From Saccharicrinis sp. (GTDB lineage: Bacteria; Bacteroidota; Bacteroidia; Bacteroidales; Marinilabiliaceae): a stretch of 64,000 nt of DNA. Both the position numbers and the translations under genes were made by a program. Shown here in pieces: positions 51,530 through 60,694 of the stretch. The stretch is taken from the NCBI GenBank assembly GCA_024635555.1, contig JAGXIO010000017.1, positions 29,797 through 93,796 on the forward strand, read 5' to 3'. The notes beneath the pieces were generated by a model. It was not told the origin of the DNA. It was given only the letters and a program-made list of their open reading frames with translations, and did not search any database. Positions within the stretch are counted from its first letter, which is position 1, and every line of letters begins with the position of its first letter.

Positions 51530-52828
51530 ATGAGCAAATTAGGAATTGTACTTTTACTAGTGGTTGCCCTAGCCGCATGTAAAACCGGGCAGCAAAAAAG
51601 CGATGGTTCAAAACAAGAGCATATCTTACCTAAGAGCTCGTATCAGCGTAATATTAAAGGCATTGTAAGTATCGAAACCCTCGATCATTATAACCGCTCT
51701 TTAAATAAAGGTTACGGCTTTTATATCTCCCCAAATCTGGTGGTTACCAATCTGGATTTAATAAAAGGCAGTTTCAAGGCCAAAGTAGCCATCATTGAGG
51801 CCGACGATTACTATGACGTAGCTGGTTATACAGCCTATAATATTGAGCAAAACTTGGTGATATTAAAAACATGGAAGAGGAATTTAAATTATCTCGATAT
51901 CGATAAAGTTGCGCAGAGCATCCCGGATTCTGTGGCAGGATTATATCGCAAACAAAAAACAATGTATGCCCCAAAGGCCGCAGTTGAAAAGCTGGAGCTG
52001 GATTCCACAGTGCAGTATCTTTTGAGTCGCTACATATTTGTCGGCTTGCCTGTTTTTAACGATTTGCATCATTTGGTTGGCATGGCGCAAACCATAGATA
52101 CCGATAGCGGCGATGTTTCGGTGCTTATCCCGGCATCGGACATTAAAGATCTCAGTCAAAATCAACTTGAGCAGCAGGCTGCAATTTACGATCTGCGCAC
52201 CAAAACCAACAAGGTGTATCCATCCTACAAAAATATTGAGGCATTCAGAATAACTACCACTATGGGCAGCATCACCATAAAACTCTACAACCAAACGCCC
52301 GTGTTTCGAGATAATTTTATAAAACTAGTGAGCGATCAGTTTTACGACAGCCTGCTGGTTCACAGAGTAATACGCAATTTTTTGATTCAAGCAGGTGCCG
52401 CCGATAGTAAATATGCGGGTAAAGATGATTTGGTAGGCTGGCAGGGCCCGGGATACGATTTAAAAACCAATATTGTTCCCGGATTATTCCATAAACGTGG
52501 TGCTGTGGCAGCCTCAAAAATGCCGGCAGAGCGTAACCCCAAAAACCGTTCCGACGGTTCGCAATTTTTTGTCGTTTCGGGAAGACCCTTCACGATAGAC
52601 GAACTGAAGGATTTGGAAAAAGAAAAAGGAATAAAATTTACTCAAGCGCAAATAAACACTTACACCACGGTTGGCGGAGCTCCACATCTTGACGACGATT
52701 ATACCGTTTTTGGCGAAGTTATCCAAGGGATGGATGTGGTTGATAAAATTGCTACCGTTAAAACTTATGGCGTGGATAGGCCAGTTGACGATATCAGGAT
52801 ACTAAAAATTGAGATCTTGAAAAAATAA
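51530..52828 (+). CDS. Trypsin-like pseudoprotease fused to cyclophilin, lipoprotein
   Basis: This 432-aa lipoprotein (MSKLGIVLLLVVALAAC, Cys17) has two parts. Residues about 43-205 follow the plan of a trypsin-like protease (GYGFYISPNLVVTNLDLI, then QNLVILK, then FVGLPVFNDLHHLVGM). The positions of the catalytic residues hold Asp76 instead of His, Asn108 instead of Asp and Val171 instead of Ser, so no peptidase activity is expected. Residues about 228-432 are a cyclophilin core with LVHRVIRNFLIQAGAAD and SDGSQFFVVSG. The protease-like part may bind substrates for the isomerase. The alignment was made by eye. Confidence 0.8.
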   Translation: MSKLGIVLLLVVALAACKTGQQKSDGSKQEHILPKSSYQRNIKGIVSIETLDHYNRSLNKGYGFYISPNLVVTNLDLIKGSFKAKVAIIEADDYYDVAGYTAYNIEQNLVILKTWKRNLNYLDIDKVAQSIPDSVAGLYRKQKTMYAPKAAVEKLELDSTVQYLLSRYIFVGLPVFNDLHHLVGMAQTIDTDSGDVSVLIPASDIKDLSQNQLEQQAAIYDLRTKTNKVYPSYKNIEAFRITTTMGSITIKLYNQTPVFRDNFIKLVSDQFYDSLLVHRVIRNFLIQAGAADSKYAGKDDLVGWQGPGYDLKTNIVPGLFHKRGAVAASKMPAERNPKNRSDGSQFFVVSGRPFTIDELKDLEKEKGIKFTQAQINTYTTVGGAPHLDDDYTVFGEVIQGMDVVDKIATVKTYGVDRPVDDIRILKIEILKK

Positions 52829-52991
52829 AATTTTAAGGTAAATGTAAAACCTGCTCTAAGAATACATTTCGCTCCATAATTCCATATTTTAGTCCAAATA
52901 AAATAAATAAGACTAAGTAAACATGCTTAAATGACGAAAAAACAGTAAAATAAGAAAAAATTCAATCAGAGTGAGATTTAAAAAATAGGGT

Positions 52992-53741
52992 TTAAAACCT
53001 TTTGTGCCGTACCACAAAACCAAAAAACTTGAGGGCAATAAAAATATGATGGTACAAGGTTGAGGCCATTCCGTAATGTTTCACCATAATACGAAAACGT
53101 TCTTTTAGTCCGGCTACAATGTTTTGCTTGGTAAATCCGCCATCTAAAAATTTTGAAAGCACCAGCTGGGTGTTGCAAATATTTTCTGCCTTTTCTATGG
53201 CTTTTAGGCACCACTCAAAATCGGCAGAAAAAGTATATGTTTCGTTGTAGTGATCCACCAGGCTCTTTTTTACAATAAAAGATTGATGACTCACCAGCAT
53301 GCCTTTTTTAAAACTGGCAGGGGTAAGTGTCTCCGGAGTTTTTAAGCGTCTGTCGCCAATTTCATTTCCGGCATCGTCTATCATCACGGTTTCGCCGTAA
53401 TAAATATCGGCATCCGGCATGCAATCTATAGCTTTTTCCAAGGTGGTGGAGTCCGCAATCTGGTCGCCCGAATTCATAAACCACAAATAATCGCCCGTAG
53501 CCAAGTCAATCCCTTTATTCATGGCATCATAAATCCCGCGGTCGGCTTCGCTTATCCATTTATCAATTACACCATCGTAACGCTTAATAATACTGAGCGT
53601 TGCGTCCGTTGAATTTCCGTCAACAATAAGATACTCGATGTTTTTATACGATTGATTGGCTATGCTTTTAATGGTGGCCTCCAATGTGGACGCTCCGTTA
53701 TACACAACGGTGATGATGGATATTTTAGGATGATTTGTCAT
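52992..53741 (-). CDS. GT2-family glycosyltransferase
   Basis: I use ATG 53741 (MTNHPKISIITVVYNGASTLEATIKSI) over 53789, which would overlap the upstream gene by 65 bp; the product is 249 aa. The GT-A core has YLIVDGNSTDATLSII, DKWISEADRGIYDAMNKGIDLATGDYLWFMNSGDQI with the DxD-like Asp residues in the usual place, and SHQSFIV. It transfers a sugar from a nucleotide donor with inversion. It overlaps the GT4 gene by 17 bp and should be co-translated with it. Confidence 0.9.
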   Translation of the reverse strand: MTNHPKISIITVVYNGASTLEATIKSIANQSYKNIEYLIVDGNSTDATLSIIKRYDGVIDKWISEADRGIYDAMNKGIDLATGDYLWFMNSGDQIADSTTLEKAIDCMPDADIYYGETVMIDDAGNEIGDRRLKTPETLTPASFKKGMLVSHQSFIVKKSLVDHYNETYTFSADFEWCLKAIEKAENICNTQLVLSKFLDGGFTKQNIVAGLKERFRIMVKHYGMASTLYHHIFIALKFFGFVVRHKRF

Positions 53742-55008
53742 TTGATTGGCTAACAAGCGAGGTGTATAAATCGGTGTATTGTTGTGCAATTAACTGGTTC
53801 GAATAATTTTCGGCAACAAACTGTTGCGCAGATGAAAGCATTTTTACGGAGTTACTCATGTATAAAATATGATAGATGCCCTGTGCCAAGTCTTCACAAT
53901 CATTTGCTGTGCTTAGATACCCGGTTTCTTTGTGCCTAATCATTTGGGGCACTCCTCCAATATTAAACGCCACCACAGGAACGCCACAGGCCAGCGACTC
54001 CATTACGGTATTGGGTAGGTTATCTTCCAATGAGGGCAATACAAAGGCATCGGCACAATTATAAAGCCGAGCAATTTGATGGGTATCGCTCAAAAATTGA
54101 ATGCTATGCCACTTGTAAGGAAGGCTGTTCAGATGCTCCTGGTTACTCTTCCCAAAAATCACCAACTCTAAATCATCTTTCAATTCAGGATGGCTTTCAT
54201 TTAAAAGTTCCAAAGCCTGTATCAGTAGCTTCATTCCTTTGCGCGGATCGTTAATATTGGCGGCGCCAAACAACAGTAGTCTTTTGTCGGTGGGCAACCC
54301 GAATGCTGTTCTGCACTCTTTTTTATCAAGTGGTTTAAAAATGTCGGTGTTGATAGGGTTTGGGATAGATGTTATCTGCTGGCCTTGCAATAATCCGCTT
54401 TTTTGCGCCAGATTGGCCATCCATTGGCTGCAACCCACGGCATGTATGCGTGCTTTGGCCCAGATATTTTTTTTCTGCTGATAAATACGTGTCGATAAAT
54501 CGTGCTTGCCAGGAAAGCGCAGCATGGGACAATGGCCGCAACCTTGTGTAAACCTGTCACAGATGCCCGCATAGTGACAGCCTCCGGTAAAAGGCCACAT
54601 GTCGTGCATAGTCCACACAATGGGTTTGTTCAACTCAAAGAGCTTTTGTAATCCACCCAGCGATAAAAAACCATGATTAATCCAATGCAGATGAATAATA
54701 TCGGCCTCCAGTACCCAGGGATGCTTGCTGATATCCACACCCACTTTGGCAGGTGAAAACTGATACCGGACCGATTTATTTTTTTCGTGGGGCAAAAAAT
54801 ACAATCGTTCTAAGGCAAACCTAAACAGGGCTTTTCGTTTTTCGGCTTTGTTATGGGCAATACATTTAATGTCCTCTGTTTCGTCCGCACTACCTTCTAC
54901 CAACATTTTAACATCGGAGCCATGCTTTTTCAGGGCATCAAACAGCCTTTTTGCAGCTATGGCAGCTCCACCGTTTTTTAAGGATTTGTTGATAATAAGG
55001 ATTTTCAT
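53725..55008 (-). CDS. GT4-family glycosyltransferase
   Basis: This 427-aa GT-B protein has the N-terminal acceptor loop in KSLKNGGAAIAAKRLFDAL. The middle contains DIIHLHWINHGFLSL and a Cys-rich GGCHYAGICDRFTQGCGHCPM segment characteristic of a Bacteroidota GT4 subgroup. The donor region is LPSLEDNLPNTVMESLACGVPVVAFNIGG. It probably starts a two-gene operon with the GT2 gene. The pair stands 24 kb from the main polysaccharide locus, so it may serve a separate glycan. Confidence 0.9.
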   Translation of the reverse strand: MKILIINKSLKNGGAAIAAKRLFDALKKHGSDVKMLVEGSADETEDIKCIAHNKAEKRKALFRFALERLYFLPHEKNKSVRYQFSPAKVGVDISKHPWVLEADIIHLHWINHGFLSLGGLQKLFELNKPIVWTMHDMWPFTGGCHYAGICDRFTQGCGHCPMLRFPGKHDLSTRIYQQKKNIWAKARIHAVGCSQWMANLAQKSGLLQGQQITSIPNPINTDIFKPLDKKECRTAFGLPTDKRLLLFGAANINDPRKGMKLLIQALELLNESHPELKDDLELVIFGKSNQEHLNSLPYKWHSIQFLSDTHQIARLYNCADAFVLPSLEDNLPNTVMESLACGVPVVAFNIGGVPQMIRHKETGYLSTANDCEDLAQGIYHILYMSNSVKMLSSAQQFVAENYSNQLIAQQYTDLYTSLVSQSNDKSS

Positions 55009-55100
55009 TTATTTTAGATAAGAGATTGATAGATAAGAGACAAAAGACAAAGAGATAAGAAAAATATACTCCATGGTTTAAGAGGTGCAGAAACTTAATT

Positions 55101-56675
55101 TTATCTTTTCGTACGTAACTTATTCTGATCTACGGTATAATGCAAGCCGCGACTCTCCTTGCGCATCATGGCCATCCGGATAACCAGGTAGCCCACATTT
55201 ATTTTGTTGCGCAATTGACATAACTCCTTAGTTACAATAGAATCGTCGAAAAGGGCTTCTGTTTCGCGATAAATCAGTTCCAATCTGTCGAGGGCTCTTT
55301 TAAGGCGAAGGTTAGAGCGAACTATGCCTACATAGTTACTCATGATTTGCTCCACCTCCTTGTTGGTTTGCGTAATAAGCACCATCTCCTCATTGTGCGT
55401 AGTACCTTCGTCGTTCCAACTGGGTATTTGTGTTTTATGCTTAATGGTATCTATCATTTGTACAGCATCCGTAGCGGCGGTATCGGCATACACAATGGCT
55501 TCTAACAGAGAGTTGCTGGCCAATCGGTTGGCACCGTGCAAGCCTGTTGAGGAACACTCACCGGCAGCATACATGTTGAGTATGGATGATCGACCTTTTA
55601 GATCGACCTTAATGCCCCCGCACAGATAATGGGCAGCAGGCACCACCGGAATCATTTCTTTGGTTATGTCTATCCCCAGCTCCATGCATTTATGGTAAAT
55701 GGTAGGAAAATGGGTTTTGGTTTCTTCGGCGTTTTTATGCGTAACATCCAAATAAACAAAATCTTCACCCCTGTTTTTCATTTCATTGTCGATGGCACGA
55801 GCCACAATATCGCGAGGAGCCAGACTTCCGCGCGGATCGTATTTCTCCATAAAAGGTTTTCCATCGGTACCTTTTAAAATAGCTCCGTAGCCCCGCATGG
55901 CCTCGGTAATCAAAAACGAAGGACGCTCTTTGGGATTAAACAACGAAGTGGGATGGAATTGTACAAACTCCATATTTTCGATAATCCCTTTGGCACGATA
56001 CACCATAGCTATGCCGTCGCCCGTGGCAATGGTGGGGTTGGTAGTGGTTTGATAAATATTGCCGATTCCCCCGGTGGCCATCATGGTAATTTTTGATAGG
56101 ATGGTATCTACCTTGCCGGTTTTTTCATTCAGCACGTACGCGCCAAAGCATTTCACATCTTTACGCCAACGGAAGGTAATCTCGCCTAAATGGTGTTGCG
56201 TAATGATATCTACAGCATAAAAATCTTCGGCAAACTCGATATTGCTATGTTGTTTGGCTTGTTCGAGCAATGCGCGCTGGATCTCCTTCCCGGTATTGTC
56301 GAGATGGTGCAGAATACGGTATTCGGAGTGCCCACCCTCTTTATGCAAATCATATTTCCCCTCTTCCGTTTTATCGAAACCTGTGCCCCACTCCACCAAC
56401 TGCCTAATCTGCTGTGGCGCATTTTCGATAACCATCTTAACCGCTGCTGGGTCCGACAATTGATCGCCTGCAATCATGGTATCCTCAATATGTTTCTTAA
56501 AATCGTCAGGCTCGTAAGTTACCGCTGCGATACCTCCTTGCGCATAGGCGGTATTGGTTTCGCCTAACTTGGTTTTGCTAATTACCAAAACCTTACCGTA
56601 GGATGCCACTTTAAGTGCAAAGCTTAACCCGGCTATTCCGGAACCTATAACCAGAAAGTCCACTTTCTTTCTCAT
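55101..56675 (-). CDS. nadB: L-aspartate oxidase
   Basis: This 524-aa flavoprotein has the FAD loop VDFLVIGSGIAGLSFALKVASYGKV at 4-28 and then KLGETNTAYAQGGIAAV. The active-site region is around VQFHPTSLF and RDIVARAIDNEM, with CSSTGLHGANRLASNSLLEAIV near 375-395. Length and motifs match NadB, which oxidises L-aspartate to iminoaspartate, the first step of de novo NAD synthesis. It is monocistronic here, not next to nadA or nadC. Confidence 0.95.
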   Translation of the reverse strand: MRKKVDFLVIGSGIAGLSFALKVASYGKVLVISKTKLGETNTAYAQGGIAAVTYEPDDFKKHIEDTMIAGDQLSDPAAVKMVIENAPQQIRQLVEWGTGFDKTEEGKYDLHKEGGHSEYRILHHLDNTGKEIQRALLEQAKQHSNIEFAEDFYAVDIITQHHLGEITFRWRKDVKCFGAYVLNEKTGKVDTILSKITMMATGGIGNIYQTTTNPTIATGDGIAMVYRAKGIIENMEFVQFHPTSLFNPKERPSFLITEAMRGYGAILKGTDGKPFMEKYDPRGSLAPRDIVARAIDNEMKNRGEDFVYLDVTHKNAEETKTHFPTIYHKCMELGIDITKEMIPVVPAAHYLCGGIKVDLKGRSSILNMYAAGECSSTGLHGANRLASNSLLEAIVYADTAATDAVQMIDTIKHKTQIPSWNDEGTTHNEEMVLITQTNKEVEQIMSNYVGIVRSNLRLKRALDRLELIYRETEALFDDSIVTKELCQLRNKINVGYLVIRMAMMRKESRGLHYTVDQNKLRTKR

Positions 56676-56720
56676 AACAAAAAATGTATTTTTGTGCGTT
56701 GTTTTAACGCTTTACAACAG

Positions 56721-56728
56721 CAAATATA
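56721..56728 (-). promoter_or_regulatory. TATATTTG -7 box of nadB
   Basis: The minus-strand TATATTTG fits TAnnTTTG 46 bp before the nadB start. Confidence 0.65.
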
Positions 56729-56780
56729 GCTATTTAGCTATTCCGATTCCGGAATAATTCGGAAAAAACGAAATTTGGAC

Positions 56781-56788
56781 TATTTTTG
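56781..56788 (+). promoter_or_regulatory. TATTTTTG -7 box toward glycyl-tRNA synthetase
   Basis: TATTTTTG fits the consensus and is divergent from the nadB box. It would give a leader of about 220 nt that contains the repeat below. Confidence 0.6.
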
Positions 56789-56849
56789 CATCCGCAAATG
56801 GTAATCGCAATTTGTTTTTTCAAGAAAACTGGGCAATTGATTATTAGCA

Positions 56850-56921
56850 ACCCTCTAACTCCCTAAAGGGAGAACCGCTACCCAGATAGTTTTGCACTTC
56901 CCCTTTAGGGGATTGAGGGGT
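56850..56921. repeat. Paired CTCCCTAAAGGGAG / TCCCCTTTAGGGGA palindromes
   Basis: CTCCCtaaaGGGAG and TCCCCtttaGGGGA are each locally palindromic and lie 30 bp apart in the glyQS leader. They are related to the element at 14224. No other gene lies in the 345-bp nadB-glyQS gap. Confidence 0.75.
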
Positions 56922-57020
56922 GTTTAGATAGTTTTTTCAATATATTAAACAACTTAGATTGAATGCCGGCTCCTTAAATGTGTACCAGCCTTTAATCTTA
57001 TCATCACTTATACAATTATT

Positions 57021-58574
57021 ATGGCTCAGGAAGATGTTTTTAAAAAATTGGTAGCCCACTGCAAAGAGTATGGCTTCGTGTTTCAAAGTAGCGAGATTTA
57101 CGATGGACTGAGCGCAGTTTACGACTATGGCCAATTGGGTGTTGAATTAAAAAACAACATTAAGAAGTATTGGTACGATTCAATGGTAAAGCTTAACGAC
57201 AACGTGGTGGGACTCGATTCTGCTATCTTTATGCACCCTACTACTTGGAAAGCTTCGGGCCATGTGGATGCCTTTAATGATCCGTTGATTGATAATAAGG
57301 ACAGTAAAAAGCGTTACCGTGCTGATGTGTTGATCGAAGATCTGATACAGAAATTCGAGGCCAAAATAGAAAAAGAGGTGGAGAAGGCTAAAAATCGCTT
57401 TGGTGAGTCCTTCGACGAGGAGCAGTTTAAAAGTACAAACCCACGTGTGCTGGCTAACCAAGAAAAGATAAGCGAGATACATACCCGTTTTGCTGCGGCC
57501 TTAAACAACAGCGACCTGGTTGATTTAAAGCAAATCATTATCGATTATGAGGTGGTTTGCCCTATTTCGGGCACCAAAAACTGGACCGATGTACGTCAGT
57601 TTAACCTGATGTTTTCTACGGAGATGGGCTCTACAGCCGAGGGTGCCAGCAAAATTTATCTACGACCAGAAACAGCACAAGGTATATTCGTTAATTTCCT
57701 GAATGTACAAAAAACAGGACGCATGAAGATCCCTTTTGGCATTGCCCAAATAGGTAAAGCATTCCGTAATGAGATTGTAGCGCGTCAATTTATTTTCCGC
57801 ATGCGCGAATTTGAGCAAATGGAACTACAATTTTTCGTTCGCCCCGGCGACGAGATGCAGTGGTTTGAGTATTGGAAGGACTTCCGCATGAAATGGCATA
57901 AATCGTTGGGAATGGGAGATGAGAACTATCGTTTTCACGACCACGATAAATTGGCTCACTATGCCAATGCAGCTACTGATATTGAGTACCGCATGCCCTT
58001 TGGTTTTAAAGAGGTGGAAGGTATACACTCGCGCACAGATTACGATCTAACGCAACATCAGGAGTATTCAGGTAAAAAAATGCAGTATTTCGATGCGGAA
58101 CTGAACAAAAACTATGTGCCTTACGTGGTGGAAACTTCCATTGGTGTGGATCGCATGTTCCTGAGCATTATGGCCGGAGCATATACCGAGGACGAAGTAG
58201 AGGACACCAAAGGAAATAAAGAAACCCGTGTGTCGTTGAAACTTCCTGCTGCTTTGGCACCTGTTAAAATGGCCGTATTACCCTTGCTAAAAAAAGCAGG
58301 TCTGCCCGAAAAAGCACGGGAGATAGTTGACACCCTAAAGTTTGATTACAACCTACAATACGACGAAAAAGATTCCATAGGTAAACGCTACCGTCGCCAG
58401 GATGCTATAGGAACACCATTCTGCATCACCGTTGACCACCAAACATTGGAAGACAACACGGTAACCATCCGCTACCGCGACACCATGGAGCAGGAACGGG
58501 TACAGATTGCTGATCTGGAAGCTATTTTAGAAGAAAAAGTAAGCATGAAGAATTTGTTTAAGATGTTGGTTTAG
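57021..58574 (+). CDS. glyQS: Glycyl-tRNA synthetase, eukaryote/archaea-like alpha2 type
   Basis: This 517-aa class IIA synthetase has motif 1 near YDYGQLGVELKNNIKKYWYDSMV, motif 2 in AFRNEIVARQFIFRMREFEQMELQFFV and motif 3 in ETSIGVDRMFLSIM. A C-terminal anticodon-binding domain follows (APVKMAVLPLLKKAGL). It is the single-chain dimeric GlyRS of Bacteroidota, not the alpha2beta2 type. It charges tRNA-Gly. The leader is about 220 nt long and contains palindromic repeats, which might affect expression. Confidence 0.96.
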   Translation: MAQEDVFKKLVAHCKEYGFVFQSSEIYDGLSAVYDYGQLGVELKNNIKKYWYDSMVKLNDNVVGLDSAIFMHPTTWKASGHVDAFNDPLIDNKDSKKRYRADVLIEDLIQKFEAKIEKEVEKAKNRFGESFDEEQFKSTNPRVLANQEKISEIHTRFAAALNNSDLVDLKQIIIDYEVVCPISGTKNWTDVRQFNLMFSTEMGSTAEGASKIYLRPETAQGIFVNFLNVQKTGRMKIPFGIAQIGKAFRNEIVARQFIFRMREFEQMELQFFVRPGDEMQWFEYWKDFRMKWHKSLGMGDENYRFHDHDKLAHYANAATDIEYRMPFGFKEVEGIHSRTDYDLTQHQEYSGKKMQYFDAELNKNYVPYVVETSIGVDRMFLSIMAGAYTEDEVEDTKGNKETRVSLKLPAALAPVKMAVLPLLKKAGLPEKAREIVDTLKFDYNLQYDEKDSIGKRYRRQDAIGTPFCITVDHQTLEDNTVTIRYRDTMEQERVQIADLEAILEEKVSMKNLFKMLV

Positions 58575-58654
58575 GATGAGTAGCGTTCTAAACGATTTGA
58601 TAATTTATTTAGGACAATATTGTTTTAGGATAAAGAATTAGCATTGAGCTTAAG

Positions 58655-58688
58655 AAAAAAAGGCAGCCCATGGGTTGCCTTTTTTTTG
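58655..58688 (+). terminator. glyQS terminator
   Basis: AAAAAAAGGCAGCCCA pairs with TGGGTTGCCTTTTTTT (one wobble), an almost perfect palindrome with a U-run, 80 bp after the synthetase stop. Confidence 0.9.
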
Positions 58689-58791
58689 GTGAAAATGGTT
58701 TGGGGAATAAGGAGGCTATAGGTGGCTAATTCAACACATCTTCAAACTAAGCCCTCAGCCATCAGGCAGGTAGAGGTAGATATTTAGGTAA

Positions 58792-59739
58792 GTGAATACA
58801 GGAGACCTGGGGCTAGCAATTAAAAAATACTTCAGTAAGGATGGTGAGCTTTTTTGCATGGTGATGGCTCAAAAAAACTATAACTCCGGAGACAACAGTT
58901 ACCAACTAAATAAATATCTTTATAACGGCAAAGAGTTGCAAGATGATGTTCTTGGAGGGGTAAGTTTGGACTGGTACGATTATGGGGCAAGATTTTATGA
59001 CCCTAGTATTGGGCGTTGGAGCGTAATAGACAATAAGGCAGAAAAATATTATGGTTCTTCTACATATACTTATGCACTTAATAATCCTATTATATTTATT
59101 GACCCTGACGGGAATGAAGTCTGGAAAGTTACGAAGGATAATAGAGACGGTACAAGAATTGTTACTGTGAATTTTGATATTAGGGTGAATAATTCAGGAG
59201 GCTTTGATTCAAAAAATGTTGCTCGATGGAGTGGTAAAATTGCTTCTCAAATTGAATCTTCTTTTAGTGGAAAAAGTGCAGATGGGAAAACTACTTATGT
59301 GGCTAAAGCAAATATGGACATAAGTGGCAAAAATAATGGGAATAACTATACTATGGATTTTGTTGAAACAGTCATTGATGGTCAAGGTAGAAAAAGTTAT
59401 GCTTGGGGCAGAATGAGTGGTGACTGGGGTGATACCAAAGACAATAATATGCAAATAAAAGGACCAGGAACTGATAATGGACTATTTGATTCTCCTTCAG
59501 ATGAAACGGTAGGAAGAACTGGAGGGCATGAAGTAGCTCACACAGGTGATTTACGTCATCCTGATGATCCAAAAAATACTTTATCAGGAACTGACGAGAA
59601 AGGTAATTTAATGTGGGGATCAGATCATCCAGATATGGCGGGAAAGGATCTTAAAGGTAATCAATTAGATTATTTCACAGAACATGTTCAAGAAGGGAAG
59701 CCTGTAACTGCGCCAAATAGAGAAAATATGGGCTTATAG
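58792..59739 (+). CDS. Severed Rhs C-terminal module with metzincin-like toxin domain
   Basis: This 315-aa fragment starts at a GTG directly after an in-frame TAA, so the long Rhs shell that normally precedes it is missing. Residues about 45-105 are the Rhs-associated core end: [44 protein letters not shown]. The downstream variable domain contains [13 protein letters not shown], which is HExxHxxxxxH with the third His at metzincin spacing (Asp instead of Gly at position 8). A later NLMWGSDHP could be the Met-turn. A zinc peptidase toxin is the best reading, but without the shell it may not be delivered. Confidence 0.75.
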   Translation: MNTGDLGLAIKKYFSKDGELFCMVMAQKNYNSGDNSYQLNKYLYNGKELQDDVLGGVSLDWYDYGARFYDPSIGRWSVIDNKAEKYYGSSTYTYALNNPIIFIDPDGNEVWKVTKDNRDGTRIVTVNFDIRVNNSGGFDSKNVARWSGKIASQIESSFSGKSADGKTTYVAKANMDISGKNNGNNYTMDFVETVIDGQGRKSYAWGRMSGDWGDTKDNNMQIKGPGTDNGLFDSPSDETVGRTGGHEVAHTGDLRHPDDPKNTLSGTDEKGNLMWGSDHPDMAGKDLKGNQLDYFTEHVQEGKPVTAPNRENMGL

Positions 59740-59751
59740 AATTTTAATTAT

Positions 59752-60180
59752 ATGAAAAATATTTTTATTTGTCTAATTTTAGTTGTTTCCTTGAGTTGTA
59801 GGAATAAATGCAACAATCTGCATACGTCTAGTTATGACATTCAGATTGATTATTTAGGCAGTCCTTCTTCAGATCTAAGAGAGATGAAGAATGATTCTTT
59901 GTACATACTTTTTGATGGTAATTATAATGAAGATACGGTACGAATTATGATTAATAATAATTTATTTAAGGAACTGATTTTGACAACAGATGATGTTGTT
60001 GGAATTGCAGAAGTTATTAAAACCATAAAATATGAGGATGTTAAAAATGTTGGGTTAAGGATTAATAATGGAAAGTTAATATTTGTAGAGCCGGAAAATC
60101 GTCATTACAATATTAGATTAAACTATTTGGATAGTTTAGCGACAATAAAGTTTTATAGAAGATTCCCTGGATTTATGTAA
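59752..60180 (+). CDS. Lipoprotein, candidate immunity protein
   Basis: This 142-aa protein has a signal MKNIFICLILVVSLSC (Cys16) suggesting a lipoprotein. The mature part is mixed alpha/beta (YDIQIDYLGSPSSDLREMKNDSLYILFDGNYNEDTVRIMINNN) with no recognised domain. It starts 12 bp after the stop of the Rhs toxin fragment, the classical place for the cognate immunity gene. A periplasm-facing lipoprotein would fit protection against a protease acting outside the cytoplasm. Function is inferred from position only. Confidence 0.6.
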   Translation: MKNIFICLILVVSLSCRNKCNNLHTSSYDIQIDYLGSPSSDLREMKNDSLYILFDGNYNEDTVRIMINNNLFKELILTTDDVVGIAEVIKTIKYEDVKNVGLRINNGKLIFVEPENRHYNIRLNYLDSLATIKFYRRFPGFM

Positions 60181-60324
60181 TTTTTTGATCACATTAGCTT
60201 GCGCGGACTTGCAGTTAAGGGTGTTCGGAAGTAAATCTCCGGTTCGCTCGGATATGTTAATTAAGCGCTACGGCTGTTAGCGCGGTTTTTTAAACCGTGC
60301 AATAAGCAGCAAGAGCATAAAAAC

Positions 60325-60365
60325 AACAAGTGCCACATTTTAAAAAGTGTGGCACTTGTTTTATG
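60325..60365. terminator. Strong bidirectional hairpin
   Basis: AACAAGTGCCACATTT pairs with AAGTGTGGCACTTGTT (one wobble) and has T-rich flanks. The preceding stretch (60190-60300) has GCGCT..AGCGC and GCGGTTTTTTAAACCG palindromes and no gene. Confidence 0.8.
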
Positions 60366-60461
60366 TTGTAAGGGTTTAGTATCTGATTATTGCTACGCTC
60401 AACATAACCAAAATAGATTTTGCTTCTGCCTTCACTAATCGCAATAATTGTAACCCGTTAT

Positions 60462-60677
60462 CTATAACAATGCCGGTAACTTAGTTTTAGTAATAAAGGC
60501 ATCCAAAAAGGTAAATACCATCTTTTTATCTTCCGGTTTTAGCTTGTTCACTTCCTCAATACGGTTCAGCATCTCTTTGTTAATCTGCTTTTCAGAAGCC
60601 CCTACCAGGTAATCCAAAGAAACTTCAAAGGCATCCGCCATACGCTTGGCAATATCAATGGAAGGTACAGCATCACC
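60462..60677 (-). pseudogene. C-terminal remnant of an XRE-family regulator
   Basis: On the minus strand 71 codons read GDAVPSIDIAKRMADAFEVS..LDYLVGASE and a helical tail. This is the second half of a Cro/CI-type helix-turn-helix and its linker (normally preceded by about 40 residues with helices 1-3). The missing 5' half is replaced by integrase-related DNA starting with the CCCCGCTATCGCACGATTG junction. It is therefore a truncated gene. It is not in the ORF track because no start codon remains. Confidence 0.75.
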
Positions 60678-60694
60678 CCGCTATCGCACGATTG
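60676..60694. repeat. CCCCGCTATCGCACGATTG junction repeat, copy 1
   Basis: This sequence joins the XRE and integrase remnants. It recurs as CGCTGTCGCACGATTG at 62328 and 62736, and more distantly (reverse complement) at 61771 and 62901. Confidence 0.8.

Noticed and set aside
56190-56567. 125-aa plus-strand ORF opposite nadB
   Set aside because: It has no domain and lies within the firmly identified L-aspartate oxidase.
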